Source of the DNA: Owenia fusiformis
Taxonomy: Eukaryota; Annelida; Polychaeta; Sabellida; Oweniidae
Direction: 5' to 3'
Assembly: GCA_903813345.2 (NCBI GenBank)
Contig: CAIIXF020000004.1
Span: forward strand, 10,302,196-10,366,195
DNA length: 64,000 nucleotides
Positions 37,494 through 49,050 of the stretch are shown here, in pieces. Made by a program: the position numbers and the translations under genes. Every line of letters begins with the position of its first letter. The stretch's first letter is position 1. Under the pieces are notes generated by a model that worked only from the letters and a program-made list of their open reading frames with translations, was not told where the DNA came from and made no database searches.

Positions 37494-37925
37494 TCACTAA
37501 AAGGTGGCAAATCCGGCTCAGATAGCATGGCCGGTATAGTAGAAAGGTCCCTTTAACCGTTACTTATAGCTCCATAGTTGTTCAATTTTGATAGAACCCT
37601 TATGTCTCTAACAGTTATGCAAATTAAAACATTTCCAGTGAAAGAAATTATTATCTGTCCAATACAAGAAAATATATTTCACTTTTTGTGATTTTGTAAC
37701 GTGGGGTCTCTGGGGAATCAATCCGAAATAGAAGTCACATTTTCAAAATTTTCAAAGTTGATTAACAATTTTCGAAACAATATTTCTTGATGTACGGTAC
37801 CTGTCAAACGGTTAACCTGAAAACGTAAAGACAACATGTAGATTTCAAAGATGACATCACATTGAATTTCGAATATTTAATGACGTTAATCGAGATTATT
37901 TATACTCGCATCTAGCCTATTCCAT
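37494..37925 (+). repeat. Interspersed repeat, copy 1 (pair at 47.6 kb)
   Basis: About 430 bp that aligns in direct orientation with 47,625-48,045. Anchors are ttatctgtcca, atttcactttttgtgatttt, agaagtcacattttcaaa, catgtagatttcaaa and gattattt.tactcgcatct. No ORF. Confidence 0.75.
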
Positions 37926-38301
37926 TGGAATCTAAAAAAATGAAAAATCAGAAGACCACAATACGACAGTATATGAATGATAGAAAGAAATGTACAAGGA
38001 CTGACTTTGACTGTAATATTTCATCCGTTCACACCACTATATTAAATAGCATGATAACTACGGGTGTTTTCAAAGTTTTTTTTATGTAATAAAATCCTCA
38101 CCCGTTTCAGCTGATGTGATAAAGTATATATTCAAACGTGGCTAGACCATTCAAGCTTCGCTTTTGTTAATGCTATTGCATTATCCTTCCTCTTATGTTT
38201 TGTAATGTAATGAAACGTATTATTACTGATAAAGGAACACAATTGTGTTTGAAATCATTTATATTTATGTTTTATTTAACTACTCCTCTTGTCTTTTTCA
38301 G

Positions 38302-38359
38302 TTTGAAATGCAGATATATTGACTATTTACGAGCACGACTGGGTTATAAAAAAACATAA
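38302..38359 (+). CDS. Possible alternative third exon of the cationic peptide gene
   Basis: An excellent acceptor (ctcttgtctttttcag) precedes an exon that enters at phase 2. If the donor at 36,343 is used, TA plus T gives Tyr in place of the stop, and 18 further codons follow (LKCRYIDYLRARLGYKKT) before TAA at 38,357. This adds a seventh Cys and five more basic residues to a 79-aa precursor. No nearby AATAAA was seen, so this is a candidate only. Confidence 0.4.
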
Positions 38360-38601
38360 AGATTGGAAGTGATATTTCGATGTAAAAGCCATCTAAACTG
38401 CAGTAGAAATCTATTTCGAACGATGAAATAGAATTCAATACCATTGTTTTGTTATCTTTATCAACAAACGTTAATCAAAGACCTAAATGTATAAAGCGAG
38501 TTTTATAATGATCATTCCACATCGACCGCCTTGAATGCACGTGCCCATGTTATATTCCATATACACAATTGTGAATTGTTGAATGAGCTAAAAATGCTAT
38601 A

Positions 38602-39207
38602 TACAAGGGGCGATCCATATATTCTGATAAAAATGCTCTCATTTTGCTATTTTTTCACATATCTATCTCATATTTTCAGAAAATGTAGATTATGTAATTA
38701 CACATACAATGCTTAAATATTATAGCTACATCTTAAATTAATTAAGAGATAGGGTTACCATGGTAACCTGTATTAAGGGTAGGCAGGTCAATTAAATTAT
38801 AACGTATAAAGACAGAGAATAACACTACGATAATTTTAGATGCAATTTATGAAAAAAGAACAATTCCACTGTGGAAATAGCAAACAAGGGCAACAACGGT
38901 ATGGAGCAGTCCAACTAATAGTTGGCAATGACCTGGATATGCGTTTGATCTGCTTGAAATAGGTACCGAGAAATGAATAAATTAACAAATTTATCTATTT
39001 TATATGTTATAATTTAACTGACCTGCCTACCCTAAATACAGGTTACCATGGCAACCTTATCTCAAAAATAATTTAAGATATAGCTATAATATTTTAGCAT
39101 TGTATGTGTAATTACAAAATCTTCAAGTTCTGGAAAAATGAGAGATATATGTGAAAAAATTACAAAATGAGAGCATTTTTATCAGAATATATGGATCGCC
39201 CCTTGTA
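38602..39207. mobile_element. 606-bp foldback element carrying two RFX X-boxes
   Basis: It opens tacaaggggcgatccatata and closes tatatggatcgccccttgta. The arms of about 240 bp pair throughout, including ggttaccatggtaacc (38,753) against ggttaccatggcaacc (39,041). The central part of about 170 bp is unpaired. A partial third arm follows directly. Confidence 0.85.
38753..38768. promoter_or_regulatory. X-box palindrome (RFX-type)
   Basis: ggttaccatggtaacc is a perfect palindrome and fits the RFX X-box consensus (GTTRCCATGGYAAC). It sits in the left arm of the foldback element. Its mate is at 39,041-39,056. Whether it is bound is unknown. Confidence 0.5.
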
Positions 39208-39320
39208 CAAGGGGCGATCTATATAGTCTGATAAAAATGCGCTCATATTGTGATTTTTTACATGTTCCTCTTATTTTACAGACAATATAGACTATTATGT
39301 TAATACATATACAATGCAAA
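39206..39320 (+). mobile_element. Partial extra copy of the foldback end
   Basis: It starts tacaaggggcgatct at the very edge of the full element, sharing its TA, and follows the left arm (tctgataaaaatgc, ctcatattttaca, tacaatgc). The copy breaks off near 39,320. The junction forms ttgtacaa. Confidence 0.7.
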
Positions 39321-39332
39321 AAAGTGTTCACT

Positions 39333-40090
39333 TCAATTCAATTCAATTCAAAATTCCATCTTACACTAGTTCATATATACTCATTTTATCTCTAGCATAC
39401 AGTTAACATTGTGTTCACCATTATGGAGGATTAGTCATTAACACCACGTTCATAATAACAGGGGGACTAGTCACTAGTCATATAATCAGGTGAAACGAAT
39501 GCTTTTTGTGAGCCCCCCCCCCACCCCTTTAGAAACTCAATGTCCATTCAGTTTTTGTAACCGCGATTTTTACCCAATTATAAGAACATCTGGTTTCCTC
39601 ATGAATTTTCAATAGAAATCCAGATATTCCAAAAACCGCGATTTTTTCACCAACCCTGATTTTTAGAACAGAATATCAAGATTTTCTACTGGACAGGTAT
39701 TTAGACCAATATTTCGTGACCTTCACGCTAACAAGTACATCATACAATGTAATTTTTTGTAAGTTCGGGGTGAATATTAACGCTATTATGCTCAAAGAGT
39801 TTGGAAACCTATGAAGCTTGTTACACTGTTGCTCATACATATGGAATATTATATAGATATGAATTGTTTGATGGAATTTCTACAAAATGATAACATTTAG
39901 TTGAAAATTTGTTATGTGTCCTCATTCCCTCATCAGTTTTCCATATAAAACTGATCGGTATGAAAAGTTAAAACATTATTTTATTGTTGATTAAGCTTGC
40001 ATCTACTCAGGTGACCCATGACCTCATGATACTGGTAGTTTGAAAGAGGCGTCCAAATCTTAGTTGTATTCATTGTGAATATTTTATAAA
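39333..40090. other. Non-coding DNA with a ttcaa microsatellite
   Basis: A short (ttcaa) run at 39,333-39,352 and a C-run near 39,514. No gene is seen. Confidence 0.4.
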
Positions 40091-40098
40091 AATCTAAT

Positions 40099-40836
40099 TT
40101 TGAGTTGGAAGAGTTTTTAAAAGGCATCCCCCATAGAATAAGCGAAAAGAGCATGGCAGGTCATAGGGATGGCGCTCTCTGGCATGAAACAAACTGCCAT
40201 TGCCTGGACCCTAAAAGTGTGTCAGGAACTGTCTCTAAAATTCTGCAGTCGTACCAAAGGCACAGGAATGTGACTCCGGACCATAGCAATAGTAGGCCAA
40301 AAGAGAAAAATGCAAGAAAAGACCACCACCTGCTGCACTTACTGATGTGGTAGTCCACGAAGGCGGACCTTTTTTAGTTTGGAGCAGTATTACAGAGTTT
40401 GTTTGGAGCAGTATTGCAGAAGTTGCAACCCCTTGGTGATTCCCAAACATTATTTCAGAGTAATTTGATCTTTTGGACCTCCATCAAGTACAACATGCAA
40501 ACAGAGTGGTTTGGGGCAACATTCAACTGTAGAATGATCATTCTGTTGCACACATGCTAGTGGTATTGTGTTGGATTACCTCAGGGCAGACAATATGGAC
40601 CAGCTACCTTGGGCACAAAAATCATCCAATCAGGCTCCTGGAGAGCAAATGTTGGACGACCTTGATCCGGAGAATCGTGACTTGGATCCCCACTTAAAAA
40701 TTTAGACACGTTATGCACTGCCCAGACTGAGGAATGGCGCATTATTTCACTTGGAAAGGTCGGATATTTCATTCATAGTTGGTCCCGTAGGGTTGATGCT
40801 CTGATTGCAGCACAAGGAGGACATAACGCATATTAA
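40099..40836 (+). pseudogene. Dead Tc1-like transposase
   Basis: The plus strand from 40,105 reads an N-terminal helix-turn-helix half (MAGHRDGALWHE, then SGTVSKILQSYQRHRNVTP and SRPKEKNARKDHHLL), matching the paired-type DNA-binding part of Tc1 transposases. After a stop and frameshifts come HEGGPFLVW-like and VLDYLRADNMDQLPWAQKSS (the last part of the DDE domain). The end is AAQGGHNAY and TAA at 40,834. At least two frameshifts or stops separate the pieces and the central catalytic Asp region is scrambled, so it cannot be active. Confidence 0.85.
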
Positions 40837-40839
40837 CGC

Positions 40840-41290
40840 TATCATTGGATAGAGGACACTTCCATCTTCATCACCAGAAGTAGATCTTCTTTGATCTGTT
40901 TTACATGACGATTTGGATCGGGGTGTTTTGAAAATGCAAAAATTCTTAGTGTACCCCAGTTTAAATAACAGTAATTTTCTAAACTTAAATCTAAATATTT
41001 TTTCTCTAAAAAATGCTGATTAGTACATGAAATATGTGGTTATGATTTGCCTAGAAAATAAATGTCTGAACCGACTCCAAATAAATGTTCTCTTACTCCA
41101 AAACTTGAATTCTGAGCTGCCAAATTAACATTTCATATTTATGAGCAACAGTATATATTTTTAATACTACAATTTTGAGAACAAATCACAAGAATTTCTT
41201 TAGTTTCCTAGACACATAGCCAATATACTTTAAAATGTTATGCTAACCTAGCGATTCCATGTTTTCAAGTTTGTAGGTAATGAATGTACT
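40840..41290. other. Non-coding DNA 3' of the Tc1 relic
   Basis: AT-rich; no matching Tc1 end was recognised. No gene is seen. Confidence 0.35.
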
Positions 41291-41292
41291 AT

Positions 41293-41808
41293 ATTGGAGA
41301 GGTTAAGCTTTGCATATATAATCGAAACTGAACCTGTACGTATCACTCGACCATATACAAATTCATGTAGCCTTCTCATATAAATAGCCGTTCAAATCCA
41401 GTGTTTGTTTAGACTACACCATAGCGTGTAATGATTCTATAGTATGTCATTGATGCGGTTTTATAGCTGGTTTTCTAATACATATTTTAAACGAGCTCGT
41501 TTCGTAAGATTTTTGGCGCTAAATCATGCATGACATACATCATCGTGTTCAGCAAGAATTCAACTGTACATCGAAATCAAAATTGACAGCATAGTGTTCA
41601 ATAGACACGAGTAAAATGGTTCCCGTTGACCCAACGTCAAATATTCAAATCTCTCGTTCTAAACCCGAAACTCTGGAGCTGAAAGAGTATCTGAAGTAGA
41701 CTAAGCGCGCATAAAACTATGAGCGCACGATACATTCCTTTGTTAATTTTTGTACTTTACGTTCACGGTTACGTTGTGAAAAACATCGTTAGCTTAACCT
41801 CTCCACTG
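41293..41808. mobile_element. MITE-like element with tggagaggttaagct ends
   Basis: Left end tggagaggttaagct (about 41,295) and right end agcttaacctctcca (about 41,791) are inverse complements. The span of about 515 bp is non-coding. TIR length is only about 15 bp, so the call is moderate. Confidence 0.5.
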
Positions 41809-42155
41809 TTAAGGCAAAAACCGCCACCTAAAATTTTGCCAAGAATGTCCAAAGCTTTTACAGACACGATTTTTTAACGTAAACTATAAAGAAAGATGTT
41901 GGTTTATGGGCAAATACCCCTATGGTCAAAATGGATAATTCTTAGGTGTAACATGAAGAATAGAATGTCATATAACTCTTTGGAAAATATTAAAAAGCTC
42001 AGGCACACATAGGTCGAGATAGGGGCCATTTAGTTCAGTAAGGTTGTATTGACTTGCATGGGGCTGTGCATCATTGAGACTTAACATGAGGATACCAGCA
42101 GATCCCAATAGAGGCCATTGGTTTCCATTAATTATCACAAAATACCAAAAATACA

Positions 42156-42262
42156 CTATGACCTAAATCGATTGCAAACTTAACAATTTCACAATATGAC
42201 ACAAATGGTTAATCTCATCAAATGTGCAAATATGAAGTTTGCAATCGATTCAGGTCATACTT
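42156..42262. repeat. Short hairpin
   Basis: tatgacctaaatcgattgcaaactt and aagtttgcaatcgattcaggtcata pair over about 26 bp around a loop of about 55 bp, just upstream of the LINE fragment. Confidence 0.7.
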
Positions 42263-42349
42263 TAAATAAAAATATTGTACATTTTTTCATCATTTTTTCC
42301 TACTATTATATTTCATTATTCAATAACATATTTGGATAAGATGTAGGGA

Positions 42350-44420
42350 TGCGTAGGATGGATTTTGATAAGCATAAAAATATACAGACCAATATCATTG
42401 ACTTGTGTAGACTACAAGATTGGGGCAACAGTACTTGCTAATAGGATTCATAAAGTAATTAAAAAACTGGTAAATTCTGAGCAAAATGCCTATTTAAAAA
42501 ATAGAGGAATACATTTAAATCTTAGACTTATTGATGATATTATGAATTATATTAATAATGATAATCTAGAGGGATTAATGGTAGCATTAGATTATTCCCG
42601 AGCGTATGATTCGTTGTCTAAAAGATACATTTTTGAGGTAGTCAAAAAACTTAATTTTGGGGAAGATTTCATGCGCTGGATCCAAGTTTTTAATAAGAAC
42701 ACTTCAGCAATGGTTTCAAACTATGGTCACTTCACAAATTCTTTTATATTAAATGCTGGTTTACGGCAGGGGTGCCCATTGAGTTCGCTCGTATTTTTTA
42801 TTAGCCACTGAGATATTTTCTTGCAAAGTAAGACAGGACCCTACAATTGAAGGTATGAAAATTAGAAATACAGAGAGGGCTATCAAATTAACATCATATG
42901 CTGATGACACTACAGTTTTCATTAAAAATGCAACATCATTAGAAAATCTGCTATTACAAGCAGAAATTTTTTACTTAACATCTGGATTAAGATTAAATAC
43001 TGAGAAAACGAAAGCAATGTGGTTGGGGAGATATAAGGATAACAATAACAAACCATGTAATGTGAATTGGATAAGATGAACACTTAAAAATACTGGGTGT
43101 ATTCTTTTCAAACCAAAAATCAGCTGCTACTATATCAGAAAATTGGGCACCACGTATTGATAAAATAGAAGCAATAATTAAAAATTGGGATAAAAGAAAC
43201 TTGTCCTTTCTTGGAAAAGTATGTTTAGTTAAATCGCTTATTGCATCACAGGTTACACATTTACTATTAGTGTTCAAAGCTCCAGAGGAATTTTTGAGAA
43301 AAATAAACACCCTTATTTATAAACTTATATGGCAAAAATCTGGTAAAGGAACAGAGAAAATTCAAAGAAATATTTTAAGGCAAGATTATCAAGATGGGGG
43401 AATTAGAATGACAGACATAAATGTTAGTCAGGAAGCTCTTGTATTGACATGGGTAAATAGGCTGTATAGTACAGATGATGCAGCATGGAAGTTACTTAGT
43501 AACTTATATTTAAATAGAATGGGACATGGTCTAAACTTTTTCCTGTATGATTGTAATTTCATACATAATACATAAAACCAAGGCCTCAGGATGAAAATAT
43601 CCCTGAATTTTACACATTTTTAGTAAAATGTTTGTTTAAGAAAGAGGTGAGTAAGGCAATTTCAAATAAAGATATAATTTGGAACAACAGAAACGTTTCT
43701 TATCGGAAAAATGTGATATATTTTCCAAGTTGGAAAGATGCTGGATTGAATACAGTGTCTGATATAATAGACGAGAATAATCATGTGCATCCAATTGAGT
43801 ATTTTAGAAACCTCATGCAAAATAATGCAGGGTTACAGTTAGAGTATAACGTGATAAAAAATGCCATACAGAAAATAAGTATTATAAAAAGAAATACTAG
43901 CAAAATTTTGAAATGTAACAATTGTATCATTAATAAGTCAAAGGCCAGAGATTTTCAAGCCTCTATAATAAAAAAAATGAGAAAATATGTCCAAATGTAA
44001 TGTTAAAATGGAATAACATGTATGAAAACCTACAATGGAAAAATATATGGGGACACATAGGCAGAATAAAAGAAACAAAAATCAGATCATTACAATATAA
44101 AATAATACATCAGGTGTACCCTACGAATATTCAATTAGAAAAATGGAAACTAAATAACACCAAGAAATGTAAATATTGTGTAGGAGAGGAGGATACTTAT
44201 GAACATTTTTTTTATTAAGTGTCACCAAATAAAAAGAATTTGGGATGATGTTAAAACAGTGTTAAAAAGAAAATATGAAAATATTACTTTCACTGATGTA
44301 GATGTACTTTTATTTTATGAGAACAAAAAAAATATATTGAGAAATCAGAGGTTGAAGATTTGGAACTTAACAACTTTAGAGTCGTAATTTTTAAAAACTT
44401 GTTTCTTCGTTTGGGTTATC
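42350..44420 (+). pseudogene. Frameshifted L1/Tx1-type LINE reverse transcriptase fragment
   Basis: Seen across successive frames: RPISL at about 42,385 (start of the RT), a catalytic-type Asp-Tyr-Ser-Arg-Ala-Tyr-Asp stretch, GLRQGCPLSS, YADDTTVF at 42,900 (the RT active site), then LGVFFSN, the thumb (KNWDKRNLSFLGKVCLVKS), and a C-terminal CKYC...EDTYEHFFYKC zinc-like motif near 44,170-44,230. Breaks occur near 42,805, 43,077, 43,573, 43,999 and 44,213. The 5' part (ORF1 and endonuclease) is missing, the usual result of incomplete reverse transcription. Non-LTR retrotransposon by family; dead by its frames. Confidence 0.9.
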
Positions 44421-44834
44421 CTGTGTATATGTAGGCCTTGCAGAGCAAAAATCACTGATGAACAATAAATATCTTTTTTATGTTTTTTTTGTTTTGAAAT
44501 ATCAAAATAACCCCGAAAACTGTATTTATTCACTTCCATTTTGTTATTGTCTCATATACCATTATCCCTAATGTGTACATAATGTTTTCATAACACTAAT
44601 GGACAGATGACCCCCACCCCTGGCATTTCCAAAGTTGAAGAGATACTGTAAAATCTAAGGTAGCATATTATAAGCCATTCAAACTCTCGAGGAAGGTGTT
44701 ATAAAATCTCAAAGGATGTAGGTCAAAAGTAGGTCAAATAATGCTGACCAAATAATACTTTTGAAAAAGAACATCCAAGAAAATACACCTGGCTCTGATA
44801 AAGTTTAAACATTTTGAACATTGGTTGAGTATTG

Positions 44835-45198
44835 GCAACTGGCAGTGCATCAAAAATAAGCATATCTGAGTCAGAAGCTGCAGCATTGACCAATTTTCAT
44901 CAATTGGAATGCGTCACATCCAAATTGTGATTCCGAACATTTTAGTGCATCTTTCCAACTGAACTAGCAACTGGCAGTGCATCAAAAATAAGCATATCTG
45001 AGCCAGAAGCTGCAGCATTGACCAATTTTCATCAATTGGAATGCGTCACATCCAAATTGTGATTCCGAACATTTTAGTGCATCTTTCCAACTGAACTAGC
45101 AACTGGCAGTGCATCAAAAATAAGCATATCTGAGCCAGAAGCTGCAGCATTGACCAATTTTCATCAATTGGAATGCGTCACATCCAAATTGTGATTCA
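44835..45198 (+). repeat. Tandem repeat, 132-bp period, about 2.8 units
   Basis: Units start at 44,835, 44,967 and 45,099 with gcaactggcagtgcatcaaa and are nearly identical (one obvious gtcag/gccag change). It lies between two LINE fragments of opposite orientation. Confidence 0.9.
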
Positions 45199-45272
45199 CC
45201 TCGTTAAACTCTTTAGTGTAAATATAACATTTATTGGCAAGGGTAAGTCTATTTGGTAACATATTTTTCTTA

Positions 45273-45770
45273 TTAGCTTGACTTCTCATCAAGAAGGTCA
45301 TTAATATAAATGACTCCATTTTCCATTACATGTTTGTACATTACCTCCTTATCATTAATTAGAATTGATTTGTTATTCCAAATTACTTCACCTTTAACCT
45401 CTGAACTGGTTCTAGATATAGGCGATGACATATTTCTTAATTCTGAATAATTTCTCAGCAAATTCATATACAAAGGCCGGGACATTGTATGTCAGTGTTT
45501 TAATATCATAATTACATTGCAGCAAAAAACTAAGTCCCCCAAAACGCTTGAAATAAACTTGAGGAATAAGCTTCCAGTGACTAGTTCGCGTGTCAAGTAA
45601 GCGTTTTAACCACATTAGTTTCAGGGCCTTCTCCATTGTGAACATATTAATCATCATTCTTAAACCTACATCCTCAAAATCCCCTATTAAAGTATTTCGC
45701 TTAATTTCTTCACTTTTTCCTCCCCATAAAAAAGAATAGACTAATCGTTGAGCATTCGCAGCCAAGATAA
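45273..45770 (-). pseudogene. LINE reverse transcriptase C-terminal fragment, minus strand
   Basis: The minus strand reads LVYSFLWGGKSEEIKRNTL, then DFEDVGLRM and KALKLMWLKRLLD, which matches the thumb/post-RT part of the LINE at 43,300-43,500 (YKLIWQKSG, QDGGIRM, LTWVNRLY). A frameshift near 45,450 is followed by GEVIWNNKSILIND-like text, matching 43,670-43,700. It is a second member of the same family, inverted relative to the first. Confidence 0.85.
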
Positions 45771-45862
45771 CAGTTGTTAATGATAATGTTCATATTTTAC
45801 AATTCAATGGGTTCTAAATATTCCATTTACCATTATATAAATGTTTGGCAGAATAAATAATT

Positions 45863-46097
45863 ATAGGGCTCACACAAGGAGCAACTTTATTTACAACGTT
45901 TCATTCTTAGGGATGTTTTCAAAAAATACTAATTTAAACAAAACTTTATTTGTTAAATGTTAAACAAAATAATTATAATATGTTTGTTCCATTGTTTTGA
46001 CTGAAAATCGCCATTCATTGCTCTTGCTCTTAGACCAACAGGGTATAAATCAGTTCGAAAAAGTCTTCAATAAAATTGATCCTTGTGTGAGCCCTAC
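45863..46097. mobile_element. MITE with tagggctcacacaagga ends, copy 1
   Basis: Left tatagggctcacacaagga and right tccttgtgtgagccctaca. About 235 bp, non-coding. The interior (ggtataaatcag, gctcttgctc) matches the copy at 49,051 in reverse orientation. Confidence 0.75.
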
Positions 46098-46870
46098 ACT
46101 TGTTTGCTTTGTAAAAACTAATATAATGGTTATTTGAATATAAAAAAGTATTTATGAGTCAAATTTTATCCACCGAAGCAAAGATTGAACAAAGGACACA
46201 CTATTTCAATAATAAAATGCCATATATAATGGGCCACTTCAATTTTTTAGCATACCAAAAATATAATAATAATAATAATGTTTAAGATATCATTTGTTTC
46301 TATGGGAACTAAAATTTTGAAATGCATTTTTCTCTAAACCATTTTCATACACTGATAAGTTCATTTCTCGCTTATTTATGAACCGATTTTCCTAATAATA
46401 CTGTCCCCAGGTCTGATTTCGGTGATCGGCTAGTAAAAAAGGTTTGAGGGTATCATTTTGTTCCAGACACTCTCTAGAGTAAATTATCCTAACTTGAGTA
46501 AAAATGTGAGGTAAGTAAATTCGCTATGGGCAGTTAAAGAGGCGCCATCTATTCATTTTCAAACAGGGGGTAGGGGTATAAAATAATTTTTAACACATTT
46601 TAATAGTAAAATGACATTGAAATACTAATAAATTTTTATCAAAAACATTATTTACAATCAGTATGAATTTTCTTGTGTGGATTAGGGTGAAAATAAGGGC
46701 ATAACTTGAAATTCACTACAGGGGCACCACCTATTTTCATACTTCTACCTCGTGTAATAACTAATTTTAGATTCGTTAAGGTACGAAATGTACTGAAAAA
46801 TTCATTCTGAAGTACCTATATATATTCATACCACATACTTAATAAGTCCCATGGGCCTTAAAATGCCAAA
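46098..46870. other. Non-coding DNA, interspersed repeat
   Basis: 46,295-46,400 matches 20,218-20,335. A short (ata)n lies at about 46,263-46,280. No gene is seen. Confidence 0.45.
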
Positions 46871-46879
46871 TACTGAAAT

Positions 46880-47345
46880 ACTCACATTTGGCCTTGGAAT
46901 GACTTTGACCTCAGGTCACCTATTTATGGGTTGTCAAGGGTAATATCAGCCCAAAAAGCCAAATACTTAGATATTGATATGTGACCTTATGATGACCTTG
47001 ACCCATAAACACTGACATTGGCATCAGGTCACTTTATAATTGGTCATCGAGTGCCACTGTAGCCCCAGTACCTAACTACATAGATATACATAATATTACC
47101 TTTGACTTTGAAATGACCTTGAAACCAAGTCACTTAATCATTTGTCGCCAAAGGTCACAATTGTTCTCAATTGCCTCAAATTGATGGATATTGACCTTCG
47201 AATTACCTTGACCCATTCAGTTGACCTTGACCTCAAGTCACCTAATCATTGGTTATGAAGGGTCACACCATCGGCCAAGTACCTTAAAATGCCAACTGAC
47301 TAGATATTGACATTTCGCCTTTAAATGACTTTGACCTCTGACATT
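46880..47345. repeat. Diverged repeat rich in tgaccttgacc / aggtcacc
   Basis: Five or six imperfect units of about 80-110 bp, each with a block like (g)accttgacctcaagtcacctaatcattgg and a block like ccaaatacttagatattgat. The recurring tgaccttga is the inverse of tcaaggtca. Confidence 0.7.
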
Positions 47346-47624
47346 TGTAGAATAAACTTTTTATGATAAAAGTGAAACATCCGGATGTTGAAAACTGACC
47401 TTTTTGAAAATAAAATTGTTGCTAATGTTTCAAAACTAAAGTCTCTGTATTGTTAAAGTAATATTTTTATTGAATTAACTAAGCGAAATCGACATAAATC
47501 ACTTAATTTCCATCAGATTTCCATCAATAAACTTGTACCCGTTCTTGATGCAAATTTTGCAATTAATGCTTACAAAAATCATGTTGCATATAAATCTAGT
47601 ACAACTACCCAAATGCGAGTAGGT

Positions 47625-48045
47625 AGTTACCAGTTTCACCACCAGGTGGCTGATTCGGGTCAATTAACATGGCAGGTATATAAGGTATATAAGTTCCCTT
47701 AAACTTATATATTATCAATTTAAGTGGCTCAATTTTCATATAACACTTATGTGCCTGATACTTATACTAATGAAAATATGTCCAGTAAAGCAAAATATTA
47801 TCTGTCCACTAAAAGAAAAGATATTTCATTTTTTGTGATTTTATAGCATTGGGTCTATGGGGAACCTCCCCGAGCTAGAAGTCACATTTTCAAAGAAAAT
47901 TAATTTTTCAAAGTTGATAAACACTTTTTAAAACCACATTTCTAGATGTAATTTTACATGTAGATTTCAAATATGATATTACTTTTACTGAGTATTGAAT
48001 TTTTAATGACGTAAATCAAGATTATTTCTACTCGCATCTGGGTTA
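47625..48045 (+). repeat. Interspersed repeat, copy 2 (pair at 37.5 kb)
   Basis: Direct-orientation homologue of 37,494-37,925 at about 75% identity, starting near accaggtggctgattcgggtca. No ORF. Confidence 0.75.
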
Positions 48046-48256
48046 CTGATACAGGTATCACTCATGACACAGGTCTGTGAACAAATCGAACTTTTTTGAT
48101 GTGCTGCAAATCGGTATCAATTTATTTGACAACTCAGAATGCTGGTCAAAATGGCATACTGTTAAATAAACCATCTATACTTGAATTGACAAAACTTGCA
48201 TGAACAAAATCAATATTCCTGCCTTATCATTTTTTCACCTACTGATTGATTTTTAC

Positions 48257-49014
48257 ACAGTGTGTCCCAAAAAAAGGAAACCAGCAATAGATTGCTTATT
48301 TCTGAAATATGAATAATAATAGGAAAATTTCACAGCTACCGTTTGATAGATTATGATGTCCTCTTTCTTATGATACCAAAGTTGTCTATTTTCCTTCACG
48401 GATGACTGAGTTCTAAGAGATTTAAGTGACCATGTCAGAAATTGGTTTGTGCCACTTTTTCTGTCATGAATGGCTGAACAATGAGGGATTAAAATGGCTA
48501 TGCAAGACCATTTTCTATTCGAAATACACATTTCTGAACAAGCATTCAACACCACCAAGAGACGTTGATGATCTAAGGGCCAGGATTGTCGCAGCAGTAG
48601 AGGATCTAAGGGGACAGAGAGACATCATCAGGGATGCAGTACGTGCTATGAGATCAAGGACACTGGTGTTAAAACAACTTTGAATGGACATTGGGATTTA
48701 AAAGGGGTGTTAAATATGTGTAATTTTAATTGGAATAAATGAGTAAAAGAGTGATATCCTGATGTTTGTTGTTACTTATCACTTTGTTATGATGGTGAAA
48801 TTGACTTGACTGAAAGTGGTACAAACTCATTTCTGACATGGTCACTTAAATCCCTTATAACTCAGTCATCCGTGGAGGAAAATAGACAACTTTGGTATCA
48901 TAAGAAAGATGACATCATAATCTATCAGACGGTAGCTGTGAAATTTTCCTATCATTATTCATATTTGAGAAATAAGCAATCTATTGCTGGTTTCCTTTTT
49001 TTGGGACACCCTGT
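48257..49014. mobile_element. Mariner/IS630-like element with long TIRs
   Basis: Outer ends cagtgtgtcccaaaaaaagg and its mate (cctttttttgggacaccctg) begin inverted arms of about 205 bp (48,257-48,465 and 48,812-49,014). The middle keeps only the last part of a transposase: DVDDLRARIVAAVEDL and IRDAVRAMRSR (48,560-48,680), typical of the C-terminus of Tc1/mariner DDE enzymes. So it is a deletion derivative that others must mobilise. Confidence 0.8.
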
Positions 49015-49050
49015 ATATCCAAATATAGGTTTTCGGCAAAGTCAACAATT

